Below are positions 43,836 through 52,467 of a DNA stretch of 64,000 nucleotides, in pieces (within the stretch, counting starts at the first letter, position 1; each line of letters begins with the position of its first letter). The DNA comes from Acidobacteriota bacterium (GTDB taxonomy: Bacteria; Acidobacteriota; Thermoanaerobaculia; Multivoradales; JAHZIX01). The stretch is taken from NCBI GenBank assembly GCA_034211275.1, contig JAXHTF010000003.1, positions 1 through 64,000 of the forward strand, read 5' to 3'. A program made the position numbers and the translations under genes. The notes under the pieces are model-generated. The model ran no database searches. It was not told the DNA's origin and was given only the letters and a program-made list of their open reading frames with translations.

Positions 43836-44315
43836 TCAGCCCTCCGGCTCCACCGGGAGGTGCCCCTGCTCGCCCAGGTTCCTCAGCCAGAGACCCAGGA
43901 AGTCGTTGAGCTCGCGGCGGCGGCTGGGATGGTAGGAGCCGGGGCGCGGGTACACACGCTGATAAATTGGCGGCAAAGCCTGCTGGAAGCTGAGCCCCTC
44001 GGCGCGCCCGCGGTTCGGGTCGGTGGAGGGGCAGAGCTCCTGAAAGATGGTCATGCCGGGATGGAAGAGTCGAACGGTCATCTCCGGGTCCTGGCATAGG
44101 TCACCGTTGAGCAGGAAGTAGTGAGCCAGCGAGAGCACCATGCCACCGGTCTCCTCGCAGGTTGGCAGAACCTCCACAACCAGATCCATGAAGCCGGGAG
44201 CGCGGAGCCGGTAGACGCGATCACGGCGCAGCCCCGGCAGCGGCTGGCCGAGGAGCTTTTCGAGCCGGGCGTAGTGGCGTTCGTAGGCGTTGGGCGGACG
44301 GGTGGCGGGATGCAT
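43836..44315 (-). CDS. DUF6908-like protein
   Basis: Product of 159 residues from the ATG at 44315, which has AGGAGG at good spacing. Contains 'MVLSLAHYFLLNGDLCQDPEM' region and 'GLSFQQALPPIYQRVYPRPGS', then 'LNDFLGLWLRNL', a combination I associate with DUF6908 proteins of plasmids and integrative elements. Function unknown. Confidence 0.65.
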   Translation of the reverse strand: MHPATRPPNAYERHYARLEKLLGQPLPGLRRDRVYRLRAPGFMDLVVEVLPTCEETGGMVLSLAHYFLLNGDLCQDPEMTVRLFHPGMTIFQELCPSTDPNRGRAEGLSFQQALPPIYQRVYPRPGSYHPSRRRELNDFLGLWLRNLGEQGHLPVEPEG

Positions 44316-44418
44316 GGCGAGACCTCCTGTATCGATTGCGGGTTGAGCGGGGAACCCAGAAACAACGAAGGCGACCCCGAGAGGCCGCCTTCGCTTCGGT
44401 GCGTGGAGCGTGAGTCGC

Positions 44419-44838
44419 TCACCGCTTCTTGGTCTTCGCCTTCGCGCCGCGGGCCGGCGGATCCCCGGCGCCGTTCGCCGCGGGCGGCTCGAGCACAATG
44501 CCGACGACCCCGTCGCCGAAGTCCTGCGCCTCGTAGCGCCGCGCCTTGTCCGCCGTCAGCCTGTGGTGCGCGAACACCCGCTTGCCGTCGACGAGCCGCG
44601 ACAGGCTCCCTTTCTGCTGCCGCAGGCCGTACGCTCCGCGCGCGCCCTCATCGGCCGCTCGCAGCCCGATCGCCCCGGTCTCGGGGTTGAAGCCCACCTG
44701 GACCCGCTCGACCCCATCCCCCAGCATCGCCACCGCCGCCGCGGTCAGGACCAAGATCCCGCCCTTGCGAACCGTGACCCGCGCCACCTCGGCGCTCTCG
44801 CTGCTGGTGCCTTCGTAGAAAGTGAATCCGTTGCTCAT
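44419..44838 (-). CDS. Hypothetical protein of mobile-element type
   Basis: Product of 139 residues: beta-rich N-terminus ('VARVTVRKGGILVLTAAAVAML', 'VQVGFNPETGAIGLRAA') and a Lys/Ala/Pro-rich basic tail. It recalls small proteins beside DUF6908 genes, but no name is secure. First gene of the leftward block 42.3-44.8 kb. The 241 bases to the next gene contain a short protein-like minus-strand fragment (about 44901-45010) without a start. Confidence 0.55.
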   Translation of the reverse strand: MSNGFTFYEGTSSESAEVARVTVRKGGILVLTAAAVAMLGDGVERVQVGFNPETGAIGLRAADEGARGAYGLRQQKGSLSRLVDGKRVFAHHRLTADKARRYEAQDFGDGVVGIVLEPPAANGAGDPPARGAKAKTKKR

Positions 44839-45042
44839 AGCTTTAACCTCCTGGTCGTCGGCGGGGGCGGAAGTGCCCGCTGCGCCGTGGAGGTGGACTT
44901 CTATGAGGGGGAGGCGGCGGTGGTCAACCAGGCTGTAGCGGCTGCACGCACCTTCTTGGGCCTCTTATCGGTCCAGGAGACGGGCAGCTTGCCGTAGGTC
45001 GGCTGGCTTGGCACCGCGAACACCGAGATAGAGATGGACCTA

Positions 45043-45060
45043 TTGGCAAGTCGGCAGCAA
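45043..45060 (+). promoter_or_regulatory. Weak sigma-54 promoter candidate
   Basis: TTGGCAAGTCGGCAGCAA keeps the GG and GC dinucleotides with the required 10-base spacing and matches 9 of 12 specified positions. It lies 20 bases before the ATG at 45080, where a -12/-24 promoter would give a very short leader. Far weaker than the site at 57348. Confidence 0.35.
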
Positions 45061-45079
45061 ACAGAGTAAGGTGGGAGCG

Positions 45080-45505
45080 ATGAATTCTCGAATCCTCTCT
45101 GGAGCGATAGCGTTCTTAGTCTTTTTCATGCCGCTTAGTGCGTCATTCTGTGGGAGTTGCGTTCTTGGTCACTGTCCACTGCCCGAGGTGTCCAAAGGAG
45201 CGGATATTGGGGCTTCGCAGGCTCAAAGTCACTGCCAAGAGCCTGAGCCACCGGTATCGACACCAACTTCATGCCATGGGACAGTGCCTGCCTTAGCCGA
45301 GGATTGCTGCTCGATCACGAACGGTAGCGAGCCTAAGACCGTTGCAACTCCCGTCGCTCCTGTCCTTTTCGAGATTGCTCTCGATCTGACTCCACTTTCT
45401 GAGATTCGAGCCAAGAAAGAGAGCCTCGGAAAGTTCCAACGAGAGCACCCCCCTCGCCAGCCTCCCCAGCCCCTCTACACGCTCCACAGCACCTTGCTGC
45501 TTTGA
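45080..45505 (+). CDS. Exported Cys/His-rich protein
   Basis: Product of 141 residues. N-terminal signal peptide ('ILSGAIAFLVFFMPLSASF'), then 'CGSCVLGHCPLP', 'SHCQEPEPP', 'SCHGT' and 'DCCSI', i.e. at least eight Cys and several His suited to metal binding, and a Pro-rich tail. ATG 45080 is preferred to the GTG at 45071. First gene of the metal-resistance island. No family recognised. Confidence 0.6.
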   Translation: MNSRILSGAIAFLVFFMPLSASFCGSCVLGHCPLPEVSKGADIGASQAQSHCQEPEPPVSTPTSCHGTVPALAEDCCSITNGSEPKTVATPVAPVLFEIALDLTPLSEIRAKKESLGKFQREHPPRQPPQPLYTLHSTLLL

Positions 45506-45875
45506 TCCTTCTTCAGGCGTAGTGCGTTTCACGCTCCCACTGGGAGCGGCTATGTCTCCTGCTCGAAAGAAAGAGCATGGTTGGGAGCGAAGCCTTCTAT
45601 AGGTAGCCTCCTACCAGCTCGCGGAGTTGCTGACGCCTGTACATGGCGCGCATCACTGCCACCGGCGGTCGGCGGGATGGTTTCATCCTTCGTTGCGCTG
45701 CTGCGCTTCTTCCCATTGATCTGGTCCGTTCGACGGACATCTTCTTCGAACGAAGGCCCCCCTGCTCGCTGACTCGGAGCTTGAGCAAAATACGGCCAAC
45801 TTGGCAACAACCGATGCCTCACGACCGCGCCCTCAACACTCGGTCGCGAGTCAACTTCATGAAAGGAATGACATC
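45506..45875. other. Intergenic region with palindrome
   Basis: No gene seen. CGCTCCCA (45532-45539) and TGGGAGCG (45541-45548) form a 17-bp dyad just after the preceding stop, either a terminator without T-run or an operator. The right part should hold the promoter of the DUF3347 operon; a TTGGCA...TGC box near 45800 has the wrong spacing (11) for sigma-54. Confidence 0.45.
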
Positions 45876-46394
45876 ATGGATTCCCTCCTTCACAGCAAAG
45901 CTGCCGCCTTGTTTCTACTGATGTCGATGCTCGTCGCATCAGCAACCTTCGCCGCCGATGGCGAATCGACTGCCTTCGACCAGGTGGCCGAACACTACGA
46001 GTCCGTTCGCCTGGCGCTCACCAACGACAGTACGGACGGCATTTCGGAGCACGGGAAGAAAATCGCGGCCATCCTCGAAGAGCTTTCGAGCGAGTGGTCT
46101 TCTGCAGCGGCGGGCGTCCGAGCCGACATGGCCGAGGATGTCCGCGATCTGCTTCCTGAGCTGAGCGAGGCGGCGACCGCGCTCTCTGCCGCCACGACCC
46201 TCGACGCCGCTCGGGATGCCTTCTACGACCTGTCGAAGCCGCTCGTCCGCTGGCGCAAGGCGGCAGTAGGCGACAAGCTCGTCGTTGCCTACTGCCCGAT
46301 GGCCAAGCGTTCTTGGCTCCAGCCCGAGGGTGAGCTCGGCAATCCCTACTACGGCCAATCGATGCTGCGCTGCGGCGAGGTCGTCGACGCCTGA
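45876..46394 (+). CDS. DUF3347 periplasmic protein
   Basis: Product of 172 residues with a signal peptide ('AAALFLLMSMLVASATFAA'). Helical domain followed by the DUF3347 motif 'YCPMAKRSWLQPEGELGNPYYGQSMLRCG', whose Cys and Met residues suit copper binding. Such domains usually occur beside or inside CusB-type efflux proteins. ATG 45876 follows GAAAGGA. Confidence 0.85.
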   Translation: MDSLLHSKAAALFLLMSMLVASATFAADGESTAFDQVAEHYESVRLALTNDSTDGISEHGKKIAAILEELSSEWSSAAAGVRADMAEDVRDLLPELSEAATALSAATTLDAARDAFYDLSKPLVRWRKAAVGDKLVVAYCPMAKRSWLQPEGELGNPYYGQSMLRCGEVVDA

Positions 46395-46419
46395 TCGCCG
46401 ACGCTGAAAGGAGCCCACA

Positions 46420-47526
46420 ATGCTCGACTACCTTATCGACGCCACCGCGTTGCCCAACCTGCATCCCGCGGTGGTGCATTTCCCGATCGCCTGCCTGCCG
46501 CTGGCTCTGGCCTTCGACGGCGTGGGCTTGTTCCTTCGCCGGCAACGTTGGCTGGCTCAAGCGGCCACCGCGCTCTACGTCGTCGGAGCGCTCAGCGCCT
46601 GGCTAGCCCTCTGGGCCGGTGAACGGGCCGCCGACGGCCTGGTCGGTGTCCCGGCCGCGGTCCAGCCGCGAATCGGCGAGCATAGCGACTGGGCCCACTA
46701 CGCCTGGTACGCGCTGATCGCGGTCGCCGCGGTTCGCCTGGTCATCGAGTTGCGGTCCGGGCTGAAAGACCATCGCGGCGCAAGACTCGGGGCGCTGCTC
46801 CTGGGGCTTGTGGCTCTCGGAGTGCTTGGCAAGGCCGCAGATCTCGGCGGCGCGTTGGTCTACGAGCACGGGCTGGCGGTGAAGCAGGCCGAGCCGGTCG
46901 CCTCCGAGATATCGGACGCGGAGGTCGACGACGGAACGCCGTCACCGACCGGCGATTCAGCACGGGATCGGCTCGTCATCGCCGATGACGGCTCGCTCGC
47001 CTGGCGCCCCGCGCCGGAAGACAGCGAGGCTCTAGGGGCCGTGTTGGCCGCGGCGCCAGGCTCGGACCTCGGTTCAGTGCGCGCTCAAGAGTCAAATGGC
47101 GATGGCTTGCTGTTCACGGTCGACCGCCCGGCGACTTTGCTGCTTCCAGGCACCTTCGGTGACGTCCAGGTCGAGGCCGAGATCGAGCTGCTCGATTTCG
47201 AGGGCTCGATCGGCCTGGTGCATCACTATCGAGACGCAGCCGAACGGGGAGCCTTTGCAATCTCGACGGAAGGAGAGGCGATTCTCGACGATCTCCGTCA
47301 AGGAGATCGGACCGTGCTCGATCAGCAGGCATTCGAGGCCCCGACTGGCCCCGTCGTGCTGGCTGTCTCAGCCTCGGGCAAGCATCTCAAAGGGCTTGTC
47401 GACGGCAAGACCGTGACGCACGGCCACATCGCTCCCGCCCCGGAAGGCTCTTGCGGACTTCTGCTCGCAGGAACCGGCACCCTGCGCCTTCTCCGCATGA
47501 GCGTGGAGCCTCTGGAACCGCACTGA
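46420..47526 (+). CDS. DUF2231 membrane protein with C-terminal domain
   Basis: Product of 368 residues. About four membrane helices (1-150) begin with the DUF2231 signature 'LHPAVVHFPIA'. From about 200 a soluble beta-sandwich-like domain follows ('LLLPGTFGDVQVEAEIELLDFEGSIGLVHHY'), facing the periplasm. DUF2231 proteins occur with redox and metal genes; the role is unknown. 26 bases after DUF3347. Confidence 0.8.
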   Translation: MLDYLIDATALPNLHPAVVHFPIACLPLALAFDGVGLFLRRQRWLAQAATALYVVGALSAWLALWAGERAADGLVGVPAAVQPRIGEHSDWAHYAWYALIAVAAVRLVIELRSGLKDHRGARLGALLLGLVALGVLGKAADLGGALVYEHGLAVKQAEPVASEISDAEVDDGTPSPTGDSARDRLVIADDGSLAWRPAPEDSEALGAVLAAAPGSDLGSVRAQESNGDGLLFTVDRPATLLLPGTFGDVQVEAEIELLDFEGSIGLVHHYRDAAERGAFAISTEGEAILDDLRQGDRTVLDQQAFEAPTGPVVLAVSASGKHLKGLVDGKTVTHGHIAPAPEGSCGLLLAGTGTLRLLRMSVEPLEPH

Positions 47527-47564
47527 TTCAGGCAACACATCCGTAACTGCCAGGAGACTCATCC

Positions 47565-48035
47565 ATGCGCAAGATCTGCATATTTTTCATACTCCTCACC
47601 AGCACCGCGATCGCCACTGCCCAGGGCCAGACAGCAGAGCAGGACCAGACAACGCCGCCAGCACCGGTCGACGTGGCACGGAGCTATTTTGAGGCCATGG
47701 ACCGCAAGGATCTCGCGGCTGCCGAGGCCCTTTTCGCCAAGTCGTCGTCGATTTTCGAAACCGGCGGCAACGAAGGTGATTGGCCGCACTACCGCGACCA
47801 CCACATCGGCGCCGAGCTCGACGCCTTCGTCCGATTCGAGACGAGCTTGGGAGATCCGGAGACCGAAGCCAGTTCCGACGGCACGATGGCCTTCGTCGCC
47901 TGGCCCATCGAGTACCGCATCGAATTGAATGACGGGCGCAAGATCGACAGCCGCGGCACCGTCACCTTTGTGCTGGTTCGGGAGCGAGGCACACTTCGAA
48001 TCCGACACCTGCACTGGTCGTCGAGGAGGAAGTGA
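47565..48035 (+). CDS. Exported SnoaL/NTF2-like protein
   Basis: Product of 156 residues: signal peptide, then an NTF2-like cone fold ('VARSYFEAMDRKDLAAAEALFAKSSSIFE', ending 'RLRIRHLHWSSRR'-like). These bind small ligands or act as accessory folds; nothing specific can be said. The stop overlaps the oxidase start. Confidence 0.7.
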   Translation: MRKICIFFILLTSTAIATAQGQTAEQDQTTPPAPVDVARSYFEAMDRKDLAAAEALFAKSSSIFETGGNEGDWPHYRDHHIGAELDAFVRFETSLGDPETEASSDGTMAFVAWPIEYRIELNDGRKIDSRGTVTFVLVRERGTLRIRHLHWSSRRK

Positions 48036-50443
48036 TCGTGACGCTGATCCCCAGGTCCACCCTCTTCTTCCACTCGGCGAGCTTGACAATCGCTTTTCTA
48101 CTCACATCCAGCTTGCCCGCTCTTGGCTCCGAAATCCGAGAGTATGAGCTGGCGATCGCCCAGCAAGAGGTCAACGTGACCGGTCGCACCGCGCTGGCGA
48201 TGACCATCAACGGTGGGATTCCCGGTCCGACGCTCCGCTTCACCGAGGGCGAGACCGCGCGGATCCTCGTGCACAACCGGATGGACGTGGAAACGTCGAT
48301 TCACTGGCACGGCCTCTTGGTTCCTCCGGGCATGGACGGCGTGCCGAATCTCTCTTTCCCTCCGATCGCGCCCGGGACAACCTTCACCTACGAATTTCCC
48401 ATTCGCCAGAGCGGCACGTACTGGTACCACTCGCATACCAGCCTGCAAGAGCAGCGCGGCGTCTACGGTTCGATCGTGATCACGCCGCGGGAAGGCGAGG
48501 TCGATCCCTCCGATCGCGACCACGTTATCCTGCTCTCGGACTGGACCGACACCGACCCGCACAAGGTGCTCCGAACCCTGCGCCGCGGCAGTGAATGGTA
48601 CGCCGTCGAGCGTGGCACGGGTCAGAGCATTCTCGGCGCTGCACGAGCTGACAAACTAGGCGACTACTTCTCTCGCGAGCTGCAGCGCATGCCGGCGATG
48701 GACATCGCTGACGTTGCCTACGCTCGCTTCTTGGCCAACGGCGAAACCGAGTCGGGCCTCACGGCCAAGGCCGGCGATACCGTCAGGCTGCGGCTAATCG
48801 ACGGCTCAGCCACGACGTTCTTCCACGTTGAGTTCGCCGGTGGCCCGATGACCGTGATCAGCGCCGACGGCATCGATGTCGAACCGTTCGAGATCGATCG
48901 CTTGCTGATCGGCGTCGCCGAGACCTACGACGTCCTGGTGAAAATTCCCGCGACAGGCGCCTACGAGTTACGCGCCACCGCTCATGATGCCTCCGGTTAC
49001 GCCAGCGTGTGGCTTGGCGAGGGTGAGAAGCAAAGCGCGCCGTCCGTGCCTTATCCCAATCTCTATCAGAACATGGGCGGCTTGAACGCCAAACGCGTTT
49101 TCGCCCTGACCCCGGCGGGAACCATGGGCATGCCAGGACCGGAAGTGGAAGCCGGCAAGTTCGATACGCCGGGCATGAATATGGCAGACGGCAGTATGGA
49201 TCACAGCGCCATGGGCCACGGCAGTATGGACCAGAGCGGCAGCATGGATCACAGCGCCACGGGCCACGGCAGCATGGACCGAGGCGGCGGAATGGACCAG
49301 ACCAACATGGACCACGGCATGGACCAGGGCGGCGACATCGACCACGGTGGCATCGACCACGGCGAGATGACTCACGGCAGCTCGGACAGAGGTGGCAAGG
49401 GCTATGGCAGCTCTTTCGGCTGGCTAACGACCGATCTCTCGGCGCGTGGAGCCATGGTTCCCGACGGCATGAGCCAGGAGCGGCCATGGCCGCCCTACGA
49501 TCGCTTGCGCGCGAGGGCGAAGACCGCGTTCGATCCCAACAAGCCGGTCCGCGAGATCCGTCTGACGCTGGATGGCGACATGGAGCGCTATGTCTGGTTT
49601 CTCAACGGCAAGGCCCTCTCCGAGGACGACGACATCGAAATCAAGGAGGGCGAGATCGCTCGATTCATCATGATCAACCGCACCATGATGCATCACCCCA
49701 TGCACCTTCACGGTCATTTCTTCCGGGTGGTGAACGGCCAAGGAGACTACGCACCGCTCAAACACACCGTCGACGTCGAGCCCATGTCGACGACCGTCAT
49801 TGAATTCGATGCCAACGAGGTCGGCGACTGGTTCTTCCACTGCCACTTGCTCTACCACATGAAAAGCGGCATGGCGCGAGTCGTTTCTTATCAGGCCTTT
49901 GTGCCTCCGCCGGAGGTCCAAGCCGTAAGACCCGAGCTCTACGAAGAACACTGGTATCAGTGGGGTGAAGCCGAGCTGATGAGCCATATGAGCCTCGGAT
50001 CGCTCGTCGCCGCCGATACTCGCAACATCTTGACCGCCGAGTGGGAGATCGGCTGGCAGGACGTCGACGGCACCGAGGGAGAGCTCACCCTGACCTGGGA
50101 CCGCTACATGAATCGATTCCTGAGGGTCTTCATCGGCCTCGATGTCGAGGGCGACGAGGACGATATCGACGACCCCCGCGGTGTCGCCGGCCTGCGCTAC
50201 CTGCTGCCGTTCAACCTGGAGTCGAGCCTGTGGATCGACAGTGACGGAGAAGCCCGCTTGGGCCTCGAACGAACCTTCCACCTGACACCTCGCCTGGCGC
50301 TCATGCTCGAAGCCGAGTACGACACGCTCGAAGACTGGGAGGGGTTCGCACGCGCGTCCTACATGCTCAACCAGCGCATTGACGTGCTGGCCCAATGGCA
50401 CTCGGACTACGGCTTCGGCACCGGCCTAGCCGTGCGCTTCTGA
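48032..50443 (+). CDS. Multicopper oxidase with barrel-like tail (CopA-CopB type)
   Basis: Product of 803 residues. Signal peptide, then a laccase-type oxidase with all four copper motifs: 'HWHG' (about 90), 'HSH' (about 132), 'HPMHLHGHFF' (about 554) and 'HCHLLYHMKSGM' (about 603). A Met/His-rich insert (about 383-456, repeats of 'GSMDHS') may bind Cu(I). After the oxidase, about residues 640-803 read as alternating beta strands and end in Phe ('GTGLAVRF'), like a small outer-membrane barrel of CopB. The oxidase would detoxify Cu(I) in the periplasm. GTG start overlaps the previous stop with AGGAGGA upstream. Confidence 0.85.
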   Translation: MIVTLIPRSTLFFHSASLTIAFLLTSSLPALGSEIREYELAIAQQEVNVTGRTALAMTINGGIPGPTLRFTEGETARILVHNRMDVETSIHWHGLLVPPGMDGVPNLSFPPIAPGTTFTYEFPIRQSGTYWYHSHTSLQEQRGVYGSIVITPREGEVDPSDRDHVILLSDWTDTDPHKVLRTLRRGSEWYAVERGTGQSILGAARADKLGDYFSRELQRMPAMDIADVAYARFLANGETESGLTAKAGDTVRLRLIDGSATTFFHVEFAGGPMTVISADGIDVEPFEIDRLLIGVAETYDVLVKIPATGAYELRATAHDASGYASVWLGEGEKQSAPSVPYPNLYQNMGGLNAKRVFALTPAGTMGMPGPEVEAGKFDTPGMNMADGSMDHSAMGHGSMDQSGSMDHSATGHGSMDRGGGMDQTNMDHGMDQGGDIDHGGIDHGEMTHGSSDRGGKGYGSSFGWLTTDLSARGAMVPDGMSQERPWPPYDRLRARAKTAFDPNKPVREIRLTLDGDMERYVWFLNGKALSEDDDIEIKEGEIARFIMINRTMMHHPMHLHGHFFRVVNGQGDYAPLKHTVDVEPMSTTVIEFDANEVGDWFFHCHLLYHMKSGMARVVSYQAFVPPPEVQAVRPELYEEHWYQWGEAELMSHMSLGSLVAADTRNILTAEWEIGWQDVDGTEGELTLTWDRYMNRFLRVFIGLDVEGDEDDIDDPRGVAGLRYLLPFNLESSLWIDSDGEARLGLERTFHLTPRLALMLEAEYDTLEDWEGFARASYMLNQRIDVLAQWHSDYGFGTGLAVRF

Positions 50444-50542
50444 TAACCGCCCTGCCACCGCGAAAGCCATACGACGGGGCACCTTGAAACTCCAACTTCA
50501 ACCAACGACCTTCATTCAAACCCAATAGACCAGGAGAGAAAA

Positions 50543-51082
50543 ATGGAAAACTCCCACCAAAGCTCGGGTAGCTATCGCCGATTCTTCATCATGATCGGCA
50601 CGTCGATGATCGCGATGTTCTTCTTGATGTACCTGCATTCGTATCAAATTCTGGATCACGCCTGGTTCAGCGAAACTCGGTTCTTCATGACCCTGATCAT
50701 GGGCGGCGCGATGATGGCGATCATGCTCGGCTTCATGCTTCACATGTACAAAAAACGCCAGGCCAACATCGCCATCTTCGTCGGCGCAGCCATACTTCTA
50801 GCCGCCGGAATCTGGCTCGTCCGTAGCCAGGTCACGGTGACTGGCGTGGACTACATGGAGGGGATGATCCCCCACCACTCGATCGCCATCCTCACCAGCG
50901 AACGCGCTGGAATCGAAGACGTGCGCGTCCGCAAGCTGGCCGACGAGATCATCAAGGCACAGCGCACTGAAATCAAGGAGATGGAGTGGCTGATCCAAGA
51001 CATCAAGAAAAACGGAGTCGCTCGTACACAGGCAGAGGCGAATGCACGCACGATCCCGGACTTCTCAGCGACGCCCGAGTGA
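50543..51082 (+). CDS. DUF305 membrane protein
   Basis: Product of 179 residues with three membrane helices (about 13-32, 45-68, 75-93) and a C-terminal DUF305 domain: 'MEGMIPHHSIAILTSERA' and 'EIIKAQRTEIKEMEWLI'. DUF305 has a four-helix ferritin-like look and often sits with copper genes; the paired His may bind metal. Good ribosome binding site (AGGAGAG). Confidence 0.85.
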   Translation: MENSHQSSGSYRRFFIMIGTSMIAMFFLMYLHSYQILDHAWFSETRFFMTLIMGGAMMAIMLGFMLHMYKKRQANIAIFVGAAILLAAGIWLVRSQVTVTGVDYMEGMIPHHSIAILTSERAGIEDVRVRKLADEIIKAQRTEIKEMEWLIQDIKKNGVARTQAEANARTIPDFSATPE

Positions 51083-51089
51083 TCGACTG

Positions 51090-52436
51090 ATGGAAGAGAC
51101 CTACAGAGAAGGCAGCCTGAGCCTGACAGGTGCGGTCGCCATGGGAACCGGCGTAATGATCGGAGCCGGCATTTTCGCCCTGACGGGGCAGGTGGCCGAG
51201 CTCGCGGGGCCGCTCTTTCCGCTCGCTTTTTTGGTCGCGGCAATCGTCAGCGGCTTCAGCGCCTACAGCTACGTGATGATGTCCCGCTCCTATCCTTCGG
51301 CCGGCGGCATCGCCATGTTCTTGAAGGAAGCCTACGGCCGAAGCTTGATGACCGGCGCTTGCGCGCTCCTGATGCTGCTTTCGATGATCATCAACCAGAG
51401 CCTGGTCGCCCGTACCTTCGGAACCTATGCTCTCCAGCCCTTCAACGTCGACAAGGGCTCGATCCTGGTGCCGGTGATCGGCGTGGCGCTGATCGGCGTT
51501 GCCTTCCTGGTCAACGTCGCCAAGAACGAGGTCATCAGCCGTATCTCGCTGGTCGCCGCATTCTTCAAGATCGGCGGCATCGTCGCCTTCGCACTGATCA
51601 CGCTGTGGGCCGCCGACTTCGGCTTTGCGGCAGCCGATGCGGAGAGCGCGGCCAGGCAGGGCGGCCTTGGCGGCTTCATTGCTGCTGTCGCGCTCGGTAT
51701 CTTGGCCTACAAGGGCTTTACGACGATCACCAACGACGGCGACGAGCTAGAGGACGCTGACAAGAATATCGGTCGAGCCATCGTCATCTCGATGTCGATC
51801 TGCCTGGTGGTCTACCTGCTCGTCGCCTGGGCCGTGGGCTCGAATCTCTCGATCGAAGAGATCGTCAAGGCCAAAGACTACTCGCTCGCCGAGGCGGCCC
51901 GGCCCGCGCTCGGGAGCGTCGGGCTGTGGCTCACCGTCGCGGTGGCCCTCATCGCCACCGCCTCGGGCGTGATGGCCAGCATCTTCGCCGTCTCGCGTAT
52001 GCTCGCCATGGTCACCAAGATGGAGCTCATACCGCACCGGCACTTTGGTATGGGCGGGCGTATTCAGACCCACACGCTGGTCTACACGGTGATGCTCGCC
52101 AGCCTGCTGACGATCTTCTTCGACCTGAGCCGGATCGCGTCCCTGGGAGCGATCTTCTACCTGGTCATGGACTTCGCGGTCCATTGGGGCGTCTTTCGTC
52201 ACCTGCGCCAGGAAGTCGGAGCCCGCGGCTGGGTCCTGATCACCGCGATGGGTCTCGATGTCATCGTGCTGGCCGCTTTCCTGTGGAGCAAGGCATCGAG
52301 CGATCCGACGATCGTGTTCTGGGGAATCGGCGGTGTCTTGGCCGTCTTCGCCGCGGAGAGGCTCTTCCTCTGGCACCACGAGTACTCCGAGGGTGAAGAT
52401 CCCAACTACAGCAGCCCAAGCGAGAACGGCGAGTAG
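51090..52436 (+). CDS. APC-family permease
   Basis: Product of 448 residues, about 11-12 membrane helices. N-terminal helix 1 'GVMIGAGIFALTGQVA' has the APC broken-helix motif GIF. Substrate unknown; family members move amino acids or related cations by proton symport. Eight bases after the DUF305 stop, apparently the same operon although its role in metal resistance is unclear. Confidence 0.85.
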   Translation: MEETYREGSLSLTGAVAMGTGVMIGAGIFALTGQVAELAGPLFPLAFLVAAIVSGFSAYSYVMMSRSYPSAGGIAMFLKEAYGRSLMTGACALLMLLSMIINQSLVARTFGTYALQPFNVDKGSILVPVIGVALIGVAFLVNVAKNEVISRISLVAAFFKIGGIVAFALITLWAADFGFAAADAESAARQGGLGGFIAAVALGILAYKGFTTITNDGDELEDADKNIGRAIVISMSICLVVYLLVAWAVGSNLSIEEIVKAKDYSLAEAARPALGSVGLWLTVAVALIATASGVMASIFAVSRMLAMVTKMELIPHRHFGMGGRIQTHTLVYTVMLASLLTIFFDLSRIASLGAIFYLVMDFAVHWGVFRHLRQEVGARGWVLITAMGLDVIVLAAFLWSKASSDPTIVFWGIGGVLAVFAAERLFLWHHEYSEGEDPNYSSPSENGE

Positions 52437-52467
52437 CTCGCGCCAATTTCCTTTCTGGAGAAGAAGA

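Noticed and set aside
44901-45010. Minus-strand protein-like fragment ('YGKLPVSWTDKRPKKV')
   Set aside because: No start codon with ribosome binding site and only about 37 codons; could be a gene remnant but cannot be supported.
45795-45825. Sigma-54 promoter before the DUF3347 gene
   Set aside because: GG and GC are 11 bases apart, which this sigma factor does not normally tolerate.
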